Of a stretch of DNA of 64,000 nt, positions 1 to 9,090 are shown in pieces. Source of the DNA: Blautia parvula (GTDB lineage Bacteria > Bacillota > Clostridia > Lachnospirales > Lachnospiraceae); contig NZ_CP084061.1 of the NCBI RefSeq assembly GCF_020215665.1, positions 1,761,001-1,825,000 of the forward strand. Direction: 5' to 3'. The position numbers were made by a program, and so were the translations under genes. The notes beneath the pieces are model-generated. The model searched no databases, was not told where the DNA came from, and was given only the letters and a program-made list of their open reading frames with translations. Positions within the stretch are counted from its first letter, which is position 1. Each line of letters starts with the position of its first letter.

Positions 1-705
1 AGCTTCTTTTGACGCCTGCTTTATCTCCGATTCCTTTTTCACAATAAGATGGTATCCTTCGGTTCCGTTCTCCTTTGTTTCACTCCACTCTGTCTGAAAC
101 GCCTCCGCTTCATAAGTCTTTTTAAAATGATCACACGCAATATTTTCAATAAAATCATCAGAAAGCCCGCTGCCGGAAACGGTAGGATAGCCTAAAATAT
201 GGACCGCGATCTGCGGATATTTTTCCGTCACATACGCGCCGGAATTCTCCGCAAATTCCATTCCGTATTTGTCCTCCAGAAGCCTGATATCTCTCTCCTC
301 GTCCCACTCAAACTGCCTTCTTCCGAAGAAAGATATTTTATCCCAATAGGTATAGCCTGTTGTATAACCACCTGACTGCTCTGCCACGCAGATCATACCC
401 AGGCCGATATCATGCTCCGAGGGCGATGTCAACAGGAAATAAACAAAGCCTCCTATAAACACGATCACTGCCAAAACAGCATAAATAACTGTCAGTACAA
501 CAGCCAGCACCTTATACTTTATTCTGGTCAGGTAATATCCGATAAGCAGGGCCGGAAAAAGGAAAACCAGAGCCCAGAACAGGGCCTGCACCCACAATCT
601 GAACTCAACCCCAATCCCCCGCAGGATAAACCTGGCAAGTACGAATCCCAACAGGCTCCCCAGATAAATGATCCAGGGAAGCGCATATTTTATCTTACGT
701 TCCAT
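1..705 (-). CDS. membrane protein of unknown function (3' end outside window)
   Basis: The reading frame starts at ATG 705 after a GGAG ribosome binding site and stays open to the window edge, so the C-terminus is missing (235 codons visible). The N-terminus holds three likely membrane segments (about residues 8-28, 37-57 and 65-90). The rest is a soluble, probably extracytoplasmic domain with no motif I recognise. The start lies 8 bases downstream of the DUF6179 stop, so the genes are probably co-transcribed in the order DUF6323, DUF6179, this gene. Function unknown. Confidence 0.7.
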   Translation of the reverse strand, partial: MERKIKYALPWIIYLGSLLGFVLARFILRGIGVEFRLWVQALFWALVFLFPALLIGYYLTRIKYKVLAVVLTVIYAVLAVIVFIGGFVYFLLTSPSEHDIGLGMICVAEQSGGYTTGYTYWDKISFFGRRQFEWDEERDIRLLEDKYGMEFAENSGAYVTEKYPQIAVHILGYPTVSGSGLSDDFIENIACDHFKKTYEAEAFQTEWSETKENGTEGYHLIVKKESEIKQASKEA

Positions 706-713
706 ATTGTCTC

Positions 714-1550
714 CTATCCGAAAAATACAGTTTCAAGGTTTCCGTATTCTATACCGTTTTGAATCCTGACAGCATATTCATGGCACAGGCTGTCAAAATA
801 AGAAGTCCATATCTGTCTGCCGGATTTTTCAGCAAGAATCCGAAGCAGCATTCTCAGCTTTCCTTCTGTCCTCTGCAGATTATCCCCCCGGAAATATTGT
901 TCTGCTGCCTCTATATCCTGACTGCAGAGCCGAAGCTGTGAAAGCTGCCTGTCCGTTATCATGCAGCCAAATGCTGTGACGAGCACCAATTCACTGAGAT
1001 TCCCCATATATCCAGTACTATTCCCGCTCTGAACACGCTCCAGAAGCTGCCTCACAGCCTGCTGCGGAAAGCATTCCAGAAAATCCTTCTCCACTACTAT
1101 ATCACATAAATACTGATAGATGATATCGATTCCGCACATTTCCCTGTGAATATTCACTGTCGGATAGTCCAGTGTGAGCAAATGGTCCTGCGGCCTGAAT
1201 CTGGCATCATAGGCAATAAGAAATGCAGGCATTCCTTTGAGTATCGTCTCCCTGTAGTTGCTGCAGCCGTAATCACAGAAATCTTGGATCAGTTTATCGT
1301 AGATTTCTTTTGCCTTGCGGGTCTTTTCTACTACCCTGTCATAGCCGATTCTATATGCATCTTCCGCTTTCACTGTATGTTCGGACACTAATGTATATTC
1401 TGAGGTATCCCGGCATTCCCTCACACAATAGAGCACTGCCTCCATCAGCATCTGCGCTGTCTCATACGTCACAGAACTGCTCTCCTTGGAGGTGTATTTC
1501 TCTGCAAGCCATGCTGTCAGCGGCAGTAATTCTTCCAATTGGTATTCCAT
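714..1550 (-). CDS. DUF6179 family protein
   Basis: About 278 residues, soluble and mostly helical, without a signal peptide. I recognise it, without a search, as resembling the Clostridia DUF6179 family, which is commonly found next to DUF6323 as it is here. The ATG at 1550 is preferred to a TTG 21 bases upstream, because a GGGG-type ribosome binding site sits at the right distance from the ATG. It lies between the DUF6323 gene upstream and a membrane protein gene downstream on the same strand. The role is not known; spore or envelope biology would be a guess. Confidence 0.7.
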   Translation of the reverse strand: MEYQLEELLPLTAWLAEKYTSKESSSVTYETAQMLMEAVLYCVRECRDTSEYTLVSEHTVKAEDAYRIGYDRVVEKTRKAKEIYDKLIQDFCDYGCSNYRETILKGMPAFLIAYDARFRPQDHLLTLDYPTVNIHREMCGIDIIYQYLCDIVVEKDFLECFPQQAVRQLLERVQSGNSTGYMGNLSELVLVTAFGCMITDRQLSQLRLCSQDIEAAEQYFRGDNLQRTEGKLRMLLRILAEKSGRQIWTSYFDSLCHEYAVRIQNGIEYGNLETVFFG

Positions 1551-1591
1551 TTGCTTTTTCCCCTTTCCCAATCACAGATAACACCCACTTT

Positions 1592-2134
1592 TTACTCCCA
1601 GAAAAGCTCCCTCAGGACAGACTGATAGAGTTCGTCATCCCATCTTTTTTCCTCACTGAGCGCTTCATATTCATCGAGTCCACCGCTTTCCGTAAACCCC
1701 TGATAGCCTCCTCTGACAGCCTTTGCAAAACGTTCCAGGCACGTATCTTCCAGATAATCCAGGTCCCCGAAGCACACAGATTCAAACTGCTGCCTCATAA
1801 AAGTCAAAAGCTCATCATCTGTCATTTTATCCTGAGACTCGTTCTTAAAATGATAAAAAATGTCCTGCAGTCTGGTGAGAACAGCGAGATAATTTTCCTG
1901 GCTGACATATTGGGAATCGCAGAAATTATAGACAATCTTATCTAAAATCCCCCTGCCAAACTCAACTCTGCCGTACTTTTTCAGACTTTCATTCCGCCTT
2001 ACGATCAATTCTTTTGCCTCCTGCTCCGTAAGTGTAAGCCCGAATTTTTCCGTCTTCTGATTGTACGCGTCCAGCAGAGCCAATTCGTCCTTCTGCCTCT
2101 TTTCCGTAAGCAGTTCAAAAATCTGTTTTTCCAT
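1592..2134 (-). CDS. DUF6323 family protein
   Basis: A 180-residue acidic, helical, soluble protein that I recognise as DUF6323-like. It is the first gene of a three-gene minus-strand run (this gene, DUF6179, membrane protein), with a 41-base gap to the next start. Start ATG 2134 follows a purine-rich stretch. There is no signal peptide, membrane segment or catalytic motif. The pairing with DUF6179 supports the assignment of both; neither has a known biochemical role that I can name. Confidence 0.7.
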   Translation of the reverse strand: MEKQIFELLTEKRQKDELALLDAYNQKTEKFGLTLTEQEAKELIVRRNESLKKYGRVEFGRGILDKIVYNFCDSQYVSQENYLAVLTRLQDIFYHFKNESQDKMTDDELLTFMRQQFESVCFGDLDYLEDTCLERFAKAVRGGYQGFTESGGLDEYEALSEEKRWDDELYQSVLRELFWE

Positions 2135-2159
2135 GACTTATCTACCTGTCCTTTCCTGA

Positions 2160-2240
2160 AAACATTTAACCGGCGGAACTATTCAGCCGGCCAGACAGTT
2201 ACCGGCCGGTTTCTATAGCTGCTGATTCGTTACTGTTCAT
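2160..2240. repeat. short copy of an intergenic inverted-repeat element
   Basis: A GC-rich palindromic stretch containing AACTATTCAGCC, CAGACAGTTACC and GATTCGTTAC. The same words bound a fuller element at 10119-10254, and related words occur at 54451-54482. It looks like a small non-coding repeat family of the MITE or REP type. The rest of 2135-2714 holds no convincing gene apart from the promoter and terminator listed next. Confidence 0.45.
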
Positions 2241-2405
2241 TCTGTACCCGGCAGCGTGCTTCCCGATGCACAGACACAGAACATTCTGTTCTATACCTCA
2301 CCGGCCGCCGTGGTCTCTGCATGCTTCGGGCAGAAAACACTTGGCAGGACAGTGGATATGAATGGTAACGCTCATTATACAGTCGCAGAAAGACCATTAC
2401 AAGCC

Positions 2406-2434
2406 TTGAAAAAAACCCTGTTTTGTGGTAATAT
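2406..2434 (+). promoter_or_regulatory. sigma-A type promoter directly ahead of a terminator
   Basis: TTGAAA at 2406-2411 and TAATAT at 2429-2434 are separated by 17 bases. Transcription would start near 2441, only a few bases before the terminator at 2447-2479. Either a roughly 40-base RNA is made, or this is an attenuated leader for the ABC operon that starts at 2715. Confidence 0.45.
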
Positions 2435-2446
2435 AATAATGCAAGA

Positions 2447-2479
2447 GGAAGCAGAAAATAAAAATCTGCTTCCTTTTTT
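2447..2479 (+). terminator. rho-independent terminator or attenuator
   Basis: A 9-bp stem (GGAAGCAGA with TCTGCTTCC) and A-rich loop are followed by six T. No plus-strand gene precedes it; the next plus-strand gene begins at 2715. Confidence 0.7.
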
Positions 2480-2714
2480 CGTTTCTGTATTCTATTCTTT
2501 TGCCTTTCACGCTTCCGCCATATTGATGCGCATTATCTTCCGGGACACCGCCGGACTGATCAGCCGGGAAAGGAACAGGCCGGCAGAGCATCCACATCCC
2601 CGCGGAAGGTAAAGAAAATACCAAATTCATACCACTTCCATATTTTTTCCATACTTTTTCCTGTTATTGTTATCTCATAATAAAAATTCGTACAGGGAAA
2701 AGGAGGAAGGGCAC

Positions 2715-3983
2715 ATGAACCGAATATCGTTAGCAGTAAAATACTTGATGCGCAGAAAATCACGTACGCTTTTGATTCTGATCGTATTTCTCACAATAAA
2801 TATAATGGCATTTACAATTCTCTCCATACGGCAGGCCGCCAACGACGCTTTAACAAATCTGGAACAAAAGCCGCCGGATCATTTTTATCTTGAGTCGCAA
2901 TATGAGGCGGACCCGAAAACCGTTGTGACCGAAGGAAGTGCGATCAGCTATATGTCTGTGCCTCATTTAATAACCCATGATGTAATCGAAAAAATAATGA
3001 ATATTGACGGAATAAAAATATATGCCGTCCATTATGCCACTTCATCCGGAATCATAACTGATAAAAACGGCAGTCCACTGGAATTGGTTCATTATAATAT
3101 ACCGGTGAGCGCTGATGACGTGTCTTCCGTCAGGGGGATTTCTGATTCCGGTTTATATTTGAGTTCAAGAATAAATTTAAAGGCAGGAAAACACATTACA
3201 CCCGATTCTAAGCGCGAAGCAATGGTAACTCTTCCATTCGCAGAGCTAAACCATCTGAATCCGGGCGATCATCTGCTCATTACAACACCGGGCAATCCAT
3301 CCGGTATAAGGGTTGCCCTATCCGGCATATATGAATTTACGGATAAAACAGATGAAACAGATTTATCACCATCAGAAATAAGCGCAAATGTTATCTATGT
3401 CGATCCCGACACGGCGCTTGCCCTGGACAATGGGACGAAAGGAATCATCAGCGCAGCATTTTTTGTGGAACAGCCGGATCAGCTTGCATCCATCTTCGCG
3501 CAGGTTCAAAAGCTGGACATTGACTGGAACAAATATGAACTGTACAAGGAAACGGATGCATATGTGATAGACACGGATTCCGTTAAGGCCGTATCCAAAC
3601 AATTTTCCGTTTTGACTGCAGTGATCATTGTGACAGGATTCCTCGTTGTCACCCTTGTCCTGATGCTTCAAACAAAAATGCGTACAAACGAAATGGCAGT
3701 CTTACTTTCACTGGGCTTTACTAAAAACAGTATCCGATTGCAGCACATGATCGAGGCCATGATACCGGCGGGAATCTCCATAGCCGCCGCATACTTCATA
3801 GGCCGATGCCTGTTATCCGGTGTACTGTTTCATGCATTCAACATACCTGCAGAGGATATCCCCATGGTGACACTCGCAGAGATCCTTGTGCTCAACTTAA
3901 GTCTTCTGACCGCATCTATATGGATATCCGGTGCCCGAATTTTAAACGCTCCGCCAAATACGGTTTTTGAAAAAAACAACTGA
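2715..3983 (+). CDS. FtsX-like ABC transporter permease 1
   Basis: A 422-residue membrane subunit of an ABC exporter with the MacB/FtsX topology: one N-terminal membrane segment (about residues 18-38), a roughly 250-residue extracytoplasmic domain, then three C-terminal segments. The conserved FtsX-type cytoplasmic stretch (EMAVLLSLGFTKNSI) follows the second segment. ATG 2715 follows AGGAGG, which is why it is preferred to an upstream in-frame ATG. It is the first gene of permease-permease-ATPase-regulator-kinase. The arrangement resembles two-component-controlled exporters for peptide antibiotics or lipoproteins in Firmicutes; the substrate is unknown. Confidence 0.85.
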   Translation: MNRISLAVKYLMRRKSRTLLILIVFLTINIMAFTILSIRQAANDALTNLEQKPPDHFYLESQYEADPKTVVTEGSAISYMSVPHLITHDVIEKIMNIDGIKIYAVHYATSSGIITDKNGSPLELVHYNIPVSADDVSSVRGISDSGLYLSSRINLKAGKHITPDSKREAMVTLPFAELNHLNPGDHLLITTPGNPSGIRVALSGIYEFTDKTDETDLSPSEISANVIYVDPDTALALDNGTKGIISAAFFVEQPDQLASIFAQVQKLDIDWNKYELYKETDAYVIDTDSVKAVSKQFSVLTAVIIVTGFLVVTLVLMLQTKMRTNEMAVLLSLGFTKNSIRLQHMIEAMIPAGISIAAAYFIGRCLLSGVLFHAFNIPAEDIPMVTLAEILVLNLSLLTASIWISGARILNAPPNTVFEKNN

Positions 3984-3994
3984 GGTAAATATCT

Positions 3995-5344
3995 ATGAAC
4001 TTTATCCAATGCGCAGGCCGCTGTTTTATAAGGAAAAAAAGCAGGAGTATTTTTCTGATTCTGCTGCTGACCACAGTGTTTCTATTGTTACTGACTGTTG
4101 TGTCTGTTGCCGGTCACGCAAAGACTGTCCTCGAGAAAATGGAACATAACTTTAACAGGGAATTCGTTGTAGACGCGCAGAATGCACCGGGTTCACTGAC
4201 ACTGGAAAGAATACATGAGATTTCAGCCCGGGAAGATATCACCGCATATCGCCTGATCTCAAACGCCGTCCCTGTAGAATTTGCGGACAATAACGGAACA
4301 TCTCTGTCCGTAAAAACGGATGGTGACAATTGTTTTATCAGCCCCGGCTTTGAACACGCCGGTACACTTGTCAGCAATGTGACGTCAGATTCCGACGAGC
4401 TGTTTTCAGAGGGAACACTCAAGATCATTTCAGGCAGGCATGTGAAGGAAAATGATGCACACAAAATTTTAGTCCACAAAGAACTGACAGATAAAAATTC
4501 CCTGCACCTAGGCGATACCATACAGTTAAAATTTCCCCGGGCAATCACCCGGGACCTGGAAAGCATGGGATATGACACAAGCCATATGAACACCCATACG
4601 ATTCAGGCAGAAATCATAGGCATTTTTGAATCGCAGGATAACGGACATACTGCAGGGATGCACCTCTCACATCAGCTATACGAAAATTACTGCTACCTTG
4701 ATTTGGAGACCTATTCTTCGGTATTCAATCCGAAAGCACCACCCTTTTTCTTTCAGGCGGCTTTCAGCGCTGCTTCCTCTTCGGATTTTGCCGCCGCCGT
4801 AAATGCTGTCAAAAATCTGGATTGGCCCGCCGGGCAGCCAAACAGTATTGTTTCTGACCTGGATCATTACGCTGATATGATCGGTTCCCTGAGTTCTCTG
4901 TCAAACCTGCTTAGGATCCTATGGATCGTCATTATACTTGTGTGTATCACCCTGATATATTTCCTGCTGTCTCATGGGGTAAAACAGCGAAAGCGGGAAA
5001 TCGGGATTCTGATGAGTCTTGGACTGTCAAGAAGCCGTATCCTGATGCAGCATATTGCCGAGGTTTTGCTTGCCGCCGCAACTGCGATGGTCATTGCCTT
5101 CGCTTTGAGCAGAGGCATCGTACACGTGGCCAGAGAGCATATGATCGCAGCCGCCGTTAAGCAAAGTGACGGGACAGAGCAGGCCCAGCCGGAACAAGCC
5201 GATGGCAGTCCAACTTCTGTTTCTTCGGACGCGGCCGGAATCATGTTGATACTTGGATTTTTACTGATTCCTGTCTCCGTTATAGCAGCGGAGTATCCTG
5301 TTTTACAAAAAGAGCCGGACGAAAACTTAAGATCCGTATCTTGA
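3995..5344 (+). CDS. FtsX-like ABC transporter permease 2
   Basis: A 449-residue partner of the preceding permease, starting 11 bases after its stop. It has the same layout: an N-terminal membrane segment at about residues 15-35, a large external domain, and three C-terminal segments with the FtsX-type motif (REIGILMSLGLSRSRI). A hydrophilic insertion rich in Q, E and S lies between the last two segments (about residues 390-410). It probably forms a heterodimer with permease 1, driven by the ATPase at 5454. Start ATG 3995 has a GAGG site. Confidence 0.85.
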   Translation: MNFIQCAGRCFIRKKSRSIFLILLLTTVFLLLLTVVSVAGHAKTVLEKMEHNFNREFVVDAQNAPGSLTLERIHEISAREDITAYRLISNAVPVEFADNNGTSLSVKTDGDNCFISPGFEHAGTLVSNVTSDSDELFSEGTLKIISGRHVKENDAHKILVHKELTDKNSLHLGDTIQLKFPRAITRDLESMGYDTSHMNTHTIQAEIIGIFESQDNGHTAGMHLSHQLYENYCYLDLETYSSVFNPKAPPFFFQAAFSAASSSDFAAAVNAVKNLDWPAGQPNSIVSDLDHYADMIGSLSSLSNLLRILWIVIILVCITLIYFLLSHGVKQRKREIGILMSLGLSRSRILMQHIAEVLLAAATAMVIAFALSRGIVHVAREHMIAAAVKQSDGTEQAQPEQADGSPTSVSSDAAGIMLILGFLLIPVSVIAAEYPVLQKEPDENLRSVS

Positions 5345-5453
5345 TCCGCAGTGTTCCGCCCCCCCTGTCTGGGCATGTGTTACGACATACCCGGATGAGT
5401 ATCCCCTATAAAACATAAGCAATCCAATAAATATAAGTCAGGAGGATCATAAA

Positions 5454-6089
5454 ATGCTGGAATTACAGAACATCAGTTATTCATATCAACCGGGAAAATC
5501 CGTATTAAATAACATAAACGCCGCCTTCCGCCCAGGCTGTGTCTATGCCATAGTGGGCAGTTCGGGCTGTGGAAAGTCAACATTGCTTTCCATTATGGGA
5601 GGGCTGGATATGCCTGTTTCAGGCAGCGTCCTGTACAATGGAAAACCTCTGACCAAAAAAGATTTGCCAGAATATCGAAAAAAGTACGTTTCATTTATTT
5701 TTCAAAGCTACAACCTGATCGACTATCTGACAGTGGAAGAAAACCTAAAGCTGGTATCCCCGCTTCTTGCGCTTCCTGTTCTGGAAAAGGTCGGATTAAA
5801 CAGGGAGCTTGCCAAACGCAATGTCATGAAACTGTCGGGCGGACAGCAGCAAAGGGCTGCCATAGCCCGCGCGCTGATTTCCGATTCCTCCTTATTACTG
5901 GCCGACGAGCCGACAGGCAGTCTTGACGAAGAAAACGCCCGCGCAGTTTTTGATTTACTCATACAATATGCGCATGGTCCGCTGCAAGGCTGCGTGATCG
6001 CCGTTACGCATTCTCCTGTACTTGCCCGGAAAGCTGATGTTGTGTTGAAGCTGGAGGACGGTGTCCTTCGTAAAGAGAACAGCCTATAA
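5454..6089 (+). CDS. ABC transporter ATP-binding protein (MacB/LolD type)
   Basis: A 211-residue ATPase with all core motifs: Walker A GSSGCGKST at about residues 35-43, a Q-loop glutamine in FIFQSYNL, the signature LSGGQQQR at about 126-133, and Walker B LLLADEPTGSLDE at about 148-160. The switch histidine is in VTHS. Start ATG 5454 follows AGGAGG. It energises the two FtsX-like permeases upstream. It is slightly short compared with the usual 220-230 residues, but no motif is missing. Confidence 0.9.
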   Translation: MLELQNISYSYQPGKSVLNNINAAFRPGCVYAIVGSSGCGKSTLLSIMGGLDMPVSGSVLYNGKPLTKKDLPEYRKKYVSFIFQSYNLIDYLTVEENLKLVSPLLALPVLEKVGLNRELAKRNVMKLSGGQQQRAAIARALISDSSLLLADEPTGSLDEENARAVFDLLIQYAHGPLQGCVIAVTHSPVLARKADVVLKLEDGVLRKENSL

Positions 6090-6130
6090 ACAAACATATG
6101 ACATTTGAAAGAATGGCATCCAAAATTAAC

Positions 6131-6164
6131 AACAGTCCAAAGTCAACAACAGTCCAAAGTCAAC
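6131..6164 (+). repeat. tandem 17-bp direct repeat upstream of the regulator promoter
   Basis: Two perfect copies of AACAGTCCAAAGTCAAC lie head to tail, ending 4 bases before the -35 element at 6169. OmpR-family regulators bind tandem direct repeats next to -35 boxes, so this may be the autoregulatory site of the response regulator. That is inference; a chance tandem duplication is the alternative. Confidence 0.5.
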
Positions 6165-6168
6165 AAGT

Positions 6169-6197
6169 TTGCTATATCATCCGCATTCTTGTATAAT
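6169..6197 (+). promoter_or_regulatory. promoter of the two-component operon
   Basis: TTGCTA at 6169-6174, a 17-base spacer and a perfect TATAAT at 6192-6197, about 40 bases before the regulator start. It gives the regulator and kinase their own promoter, apart from that of the ABC genes. Confidence 0.7.
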
Positions 6198-6238
6198 GTT
6201 AGAAACAGATTCATTTAAACGGCAAGGGGGCAGGTGCA

Positions 6239-6922
6239 TTGGATAAGAAGACCAAAATATTGATCGTCGAGGATGAGGAAAGCATCCGTGACATATTGCA
6301 GGCGTTCATACAGCAAAATGGATATTTTGTCATCACTGCTGCCGATGGTATCGCCGGATACAATCTCTTTGTCCGGGAGGCTCCCCATTTGGTGATTCTC
6401 GACATCATGATGCCACGCATGAACGGATATGAATTGCTGACAAAAATAAGAGAGATCTCAGACACGCCTGTTATCCTGCTGACTGCTTTAGGTAAAGAGC
6501 AGGAACAGGCCCGCGGCTTCGACTTACTGGCAGATGACTATATTGTGAAACCCTTCTCGCATACGATTTTGGTCAAACGGATAGAGGCGGTGTTAAGGCG
6601 AAATAAGCCGGACAATCCGCCTGACGATATTATCAGGCATGGCGAAGTAGAATTACGCAGAAACAGCTGTGAAATACGATACCGTGATGCATTGATCGAC
6701 TTTACCCCAAAAGAATATGAATTGATCAAATTCATGCTTGAGAATCAGGACCATGTGTTCACACGGAACCATTTGCTGGACACCCTATGGGGAGAGGAAT
6801 ATTACGGGAATGAAAAAATCATCGACAACCACATCAAAAACATCAGAAAAAAACTGGATTGTGAACTTATTCAAACGGTTTGGGGCATGGGTTACAAAAT
6901 CAGCAGCGAAAATCCAAAGTAA
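6239..6922 (+). CDS. OmpR-family response regulator
   Basis: 227 residues: an N-terminal receiver domain with acidic pocket E11/D12, phosphoacceptor D55 in LVILDIMMP, T82 and K104, then a winged-helix DNA-binding domain (about 125-225) ending in the typical VWGMGYKI. The start is TTG 6239 behind AAGGGGG; no in-frame ATG has a better site. It probably controls itself and the upstream ABC exporter after phosphorylation by the overlapping kinase. Confidence 0.9.
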   Translation: MDKKTKILIVEDEESIRDILQAFIQQNGYFVITAADGIAGYNLFVREAPHLVILDIMMPRMNGYELLTKIREISDTPVILLTALGKEQEQARGFDLLADDYIVKPFSHTILVKRIEAVLRRNKPDNPPDDIIRHGEVELRRNSCEIRYRDALIDFTPKEYELIKFMLENQDHVFTRNHLLDTLWGEEYYGNEKIIDNHIKNIRKKLDCELIQTVWGMGYKISSENPK

Positions 6923-8285
6923 CCTGGGTCTGAAACTATTCCTGCAGCTATTCACCATACTGTTTTTGACGTGCACCGGGATCGTATTATTCCTGAAGTT
7001 TTACCTGCCCATCCGATATACGGAAAAAATTGCATATGAATTGGATTCACGGGCAATGGAATTAGTAGATATGTTTGAAAGCAGGCCGTTGACAGAGGCT
7101 GAAATGAAGAATCATATTCTGGCGTTTTGTCTGCAGAACGGAACAGCAGCGGAATTGTTCGATCAAAACGAAAACCGCATATACAAAATAGATCTGTCCC
7201 AAAACATACTGGCGGAAAATCCGGTGTATGTCAGAGATTTGAATGCCTCCTTTACAACGGACAATAAAAGTTACACTCTGGACTTATTGATTTCCCATAA
7301 TAAAGGCTCAGAGGTTACGGAAGTCATAAAGGAAATGTACCCCTTGCTCCTGCTTGTGATCTTAATCCTGTCTGCTGTGATTGCGGTTATCTATTCAAAA
7401 CATATTGCCGGGCCAATCGTTGAAATAAGCAATATAGCCAGGCGAATGGAAAAGCTTGATATGACATGGAAGTGCAGGATTAACAGAATGGATGAAATCG
7501 GCTTGCTGGCGAACAGCCTGAATCATATGGCATTTCAACTAGACAAAACACTGAAAGAATTGGAGGACGCCAATGAAAAATTGAAATTAGATATGGAAAA
7601 AGAAAGGACCCAGGCAAAGCAGCGATCTGACTTTTTCATGTCGATTTCACATGAACTGAAAACGCCCCTTACCATTCTGAAAGGCGAAACAGAAGGAATG
7701 CTCCAGAACTTAACCCCTTTTGACAACAGGGATAAATATCTTTTACACTCCATGCAGGTCATCGAGACTATGGAAAAAATGATCAAAGATATTTTAGCAG
7801 CGGCGAGAACACAGATGCTGCAGAATAATGGGGGAATGCGCCCTGCTGACATTGGAGAAATCACTGCCGGTATCATTCAAAATCAAAATGAGCTGGCAGA
7901 ATCCAAAAATATCAGTATCCATATGACATTGGAACAAGGGTTATTTGTCAACCTTGAACAGGCGTTGTTCAGCAAGGCACTTGCAAATGTGATCAATAAT
8001 GCCATTGTCCATTCCGCGGAGGATTCTTCTGTTTATATCACAGCCGAACGATCGGGGCGCGCATGTGTTTTGACTGTTAAAAACATGAACAGTTCCATAC
8101 CGGACGATGAAATCCAACATGTGTTTGAACCTTTCTACAAAGTTGATAAATCACGCCAAGGGAACGGCACAGGCTTAGGGCTGTATATTGTAAAGTCGTT
8201 TCTGGAATATCATGGATTCCGGTTTCAAATTGGGAATCAGGATAACAGTGTTGTATTTACCATTGTCATGCCGTTATGTAGTTGA
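6861..8285 (+). CDS. sensor histidine kinase
   Basis: About 474 residues. A first membrane segment near residues 25-48, a roughly 110-residue sensor loop, a second segment near 155-178, a HAMP domain, a HisKA domain with the phosphoacceptor in SISHELKTPL (His about 264), then a HATPase_c domain with N-box NALAN-like and the G-box GNGTGLGLYIVKS. The start is uncertain: the frame is open into the regulator gene, GTG 6861 is the closest standard codon, and no clear ribosome binding site is visible, so translational coupling is likely. It pairs with the response regulator it overlaps. Confidence 0.85.
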   Translation: MNLFKRFGAWVTKSAAKIQSNLGLKLFLQLFTILFLTCTGIVLFLKFYLPIRYTEKIAYELDSRAMELVDMFESRPLTEAEMKNHILAFCLQNGTAAELFDQNENRIYKIDLSQNILAENPVYVRDLNASFTTDNKSYTLDLLISHNKGSEVTEVIKEMYPLLLLVILILSAVIAVIYSKHIAGPIVEISNIARRMEKLDMTWKCRINRMDEIGLLANSLNHMAFQLDKTLKELEDANEKLKLDMEKERTQAKQRSDFFMSISHELKTPLTILKGETEGMLQNLTPFDNRDKYLLHSMQVIETMEKMIKDILAAARTQMLQNNGGMRPADIGEITAGIIQNQNELAESKNISIHMTLEQGLFVNLEQALFSKALANVINNAIVHSAEDSSVYITAERSGRACVLTVKNMNSSIPDDEIQHVFEPFYKVDKSRQGNGTGLGLYIVKSFLEYHGFRFQIGNQDNSVVFTIVMPLCS

Positions 8286-8344
8286 TCATGAATACTGATG
8301 TGCCCACCCGGGAGAAAAGAGCTTTTAAAAGCAGAAAGATTATA

Positions 8345-8800
8345 ATGAAAATAATTGTACATACAATGGAATATACCGGAGAAAAAGCAGATTCCCCACT
8401 TACGTTGAGAAATTATGAAAGCAGCGATTTTAGCCGGTATCAAATTATCTATAATGAATGTTTCTCTGAAATGAGATCTTGTTTAAGTATAAATCCTATC
8501 AATTGTTGTGACAAAGAGGAAAACTTACTAAAAAAGCGCCAGAAAATTTTTATTCTTGAGGATAACAAAAAAATTATTGGTTCTGTCGCTGTATATGGAA
8601 ATGAAATTGACGACCTAATCGTAGCAAAGAGTCACCAAAGAAGAGGGTATGGCGAAAGATTATTAAAATTCGCAGTTTCATATTTACAAAAAAATAAGAT
8701 CTCCCCTATCCGCCTTTACGTCGCTGACTGGAATCAGGGAGCCCTTAAAATGTATATAAAAAATGGTTTTAAAATCACACATACTGAAATAATCAATTAA
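8345..8800 (+). CDS. GNAT family N-acetyltransferase
   Basis: About 151 residues with a GNAT fold. The acetyl-CoA pyrophosphate loop is visible as SHQRRGYGERLL, followed by the C-terminal YVADWNQGALKMYIKNGF motif common in small-molecule or antibiotic acetyltransferases. ATG 8345 has an AGAAAG site; earlier in-frame ATGs near 8288 are poorer. It is more AT-rich than the kinase upstream. It ends at a strong terminator. The substrate cannot be read from the sequence. Confidence 0.75.
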   Translation: MKIIVHTMEYTGEKADSPLTLRNYESSDFSRYQIIYNECFSEMRSCLSINPINCCDKEENLLKKRQKIFILEDNKKIIGSVAVYGNEIDDLIVAKSHQRRGYGERLLKFAVSYLQKNKISPIRLYVADWNQGALKMYIKNGFKITHTEIIN

Positions 8801-8812
8801 AAAATTTCTTTT

Positions 8813-8847
8813 AGAGCCTGTTCTTCCCAGTGACACAGGCTCTTTTT
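8813..8847 (+). terminator. rho-independent terminator after the acetyltransferase
   Basis: The 9-bp stem AGAGCCTGT / ACAGGCTCT is followed by a T run. The region from here to 9017 holds no gene that I can support. Confidence 0.85.
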
Positions 8848-9018
8848 TCCTATCAATCTATGAGGAAAAAAATACATTCCCAGATACCCCAGAAGCTACT
8901 GATAACTGCCCCGTAAAACACTGTCCTACCATTAAACGGTCCGTCACCCCGGTCATTCCTCTCAAGCTTATGGAAACTCATCTATATATACGCACTCTTT
9001 TCCTATTTGTCTCAAAAA

Positions 9019-9063
9019 AATGATACGGTGATTTTGAATTTTCATCAAAACCGCCGTATCATT
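9019..9063 (-). terminator. terminator of the URO-D family gene
   Basis: Stem AATGATACGG / CCGTATCATT; on the minus strand it is followed by a T run (A run at 9014-9020). It lies 28 bases downstream of the stop at 9091. Confidence 0.75.
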
Positions 9064-9090
9064 TTACAGAAATCGGACCACTACATTATT

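Noticed and set aside
2256..2763. Three open frames on both strands between DUF6323 and the ABC permease
   Set aside because: No ribosome binding sites, odd composition, and they overlap a promoter and terminator.
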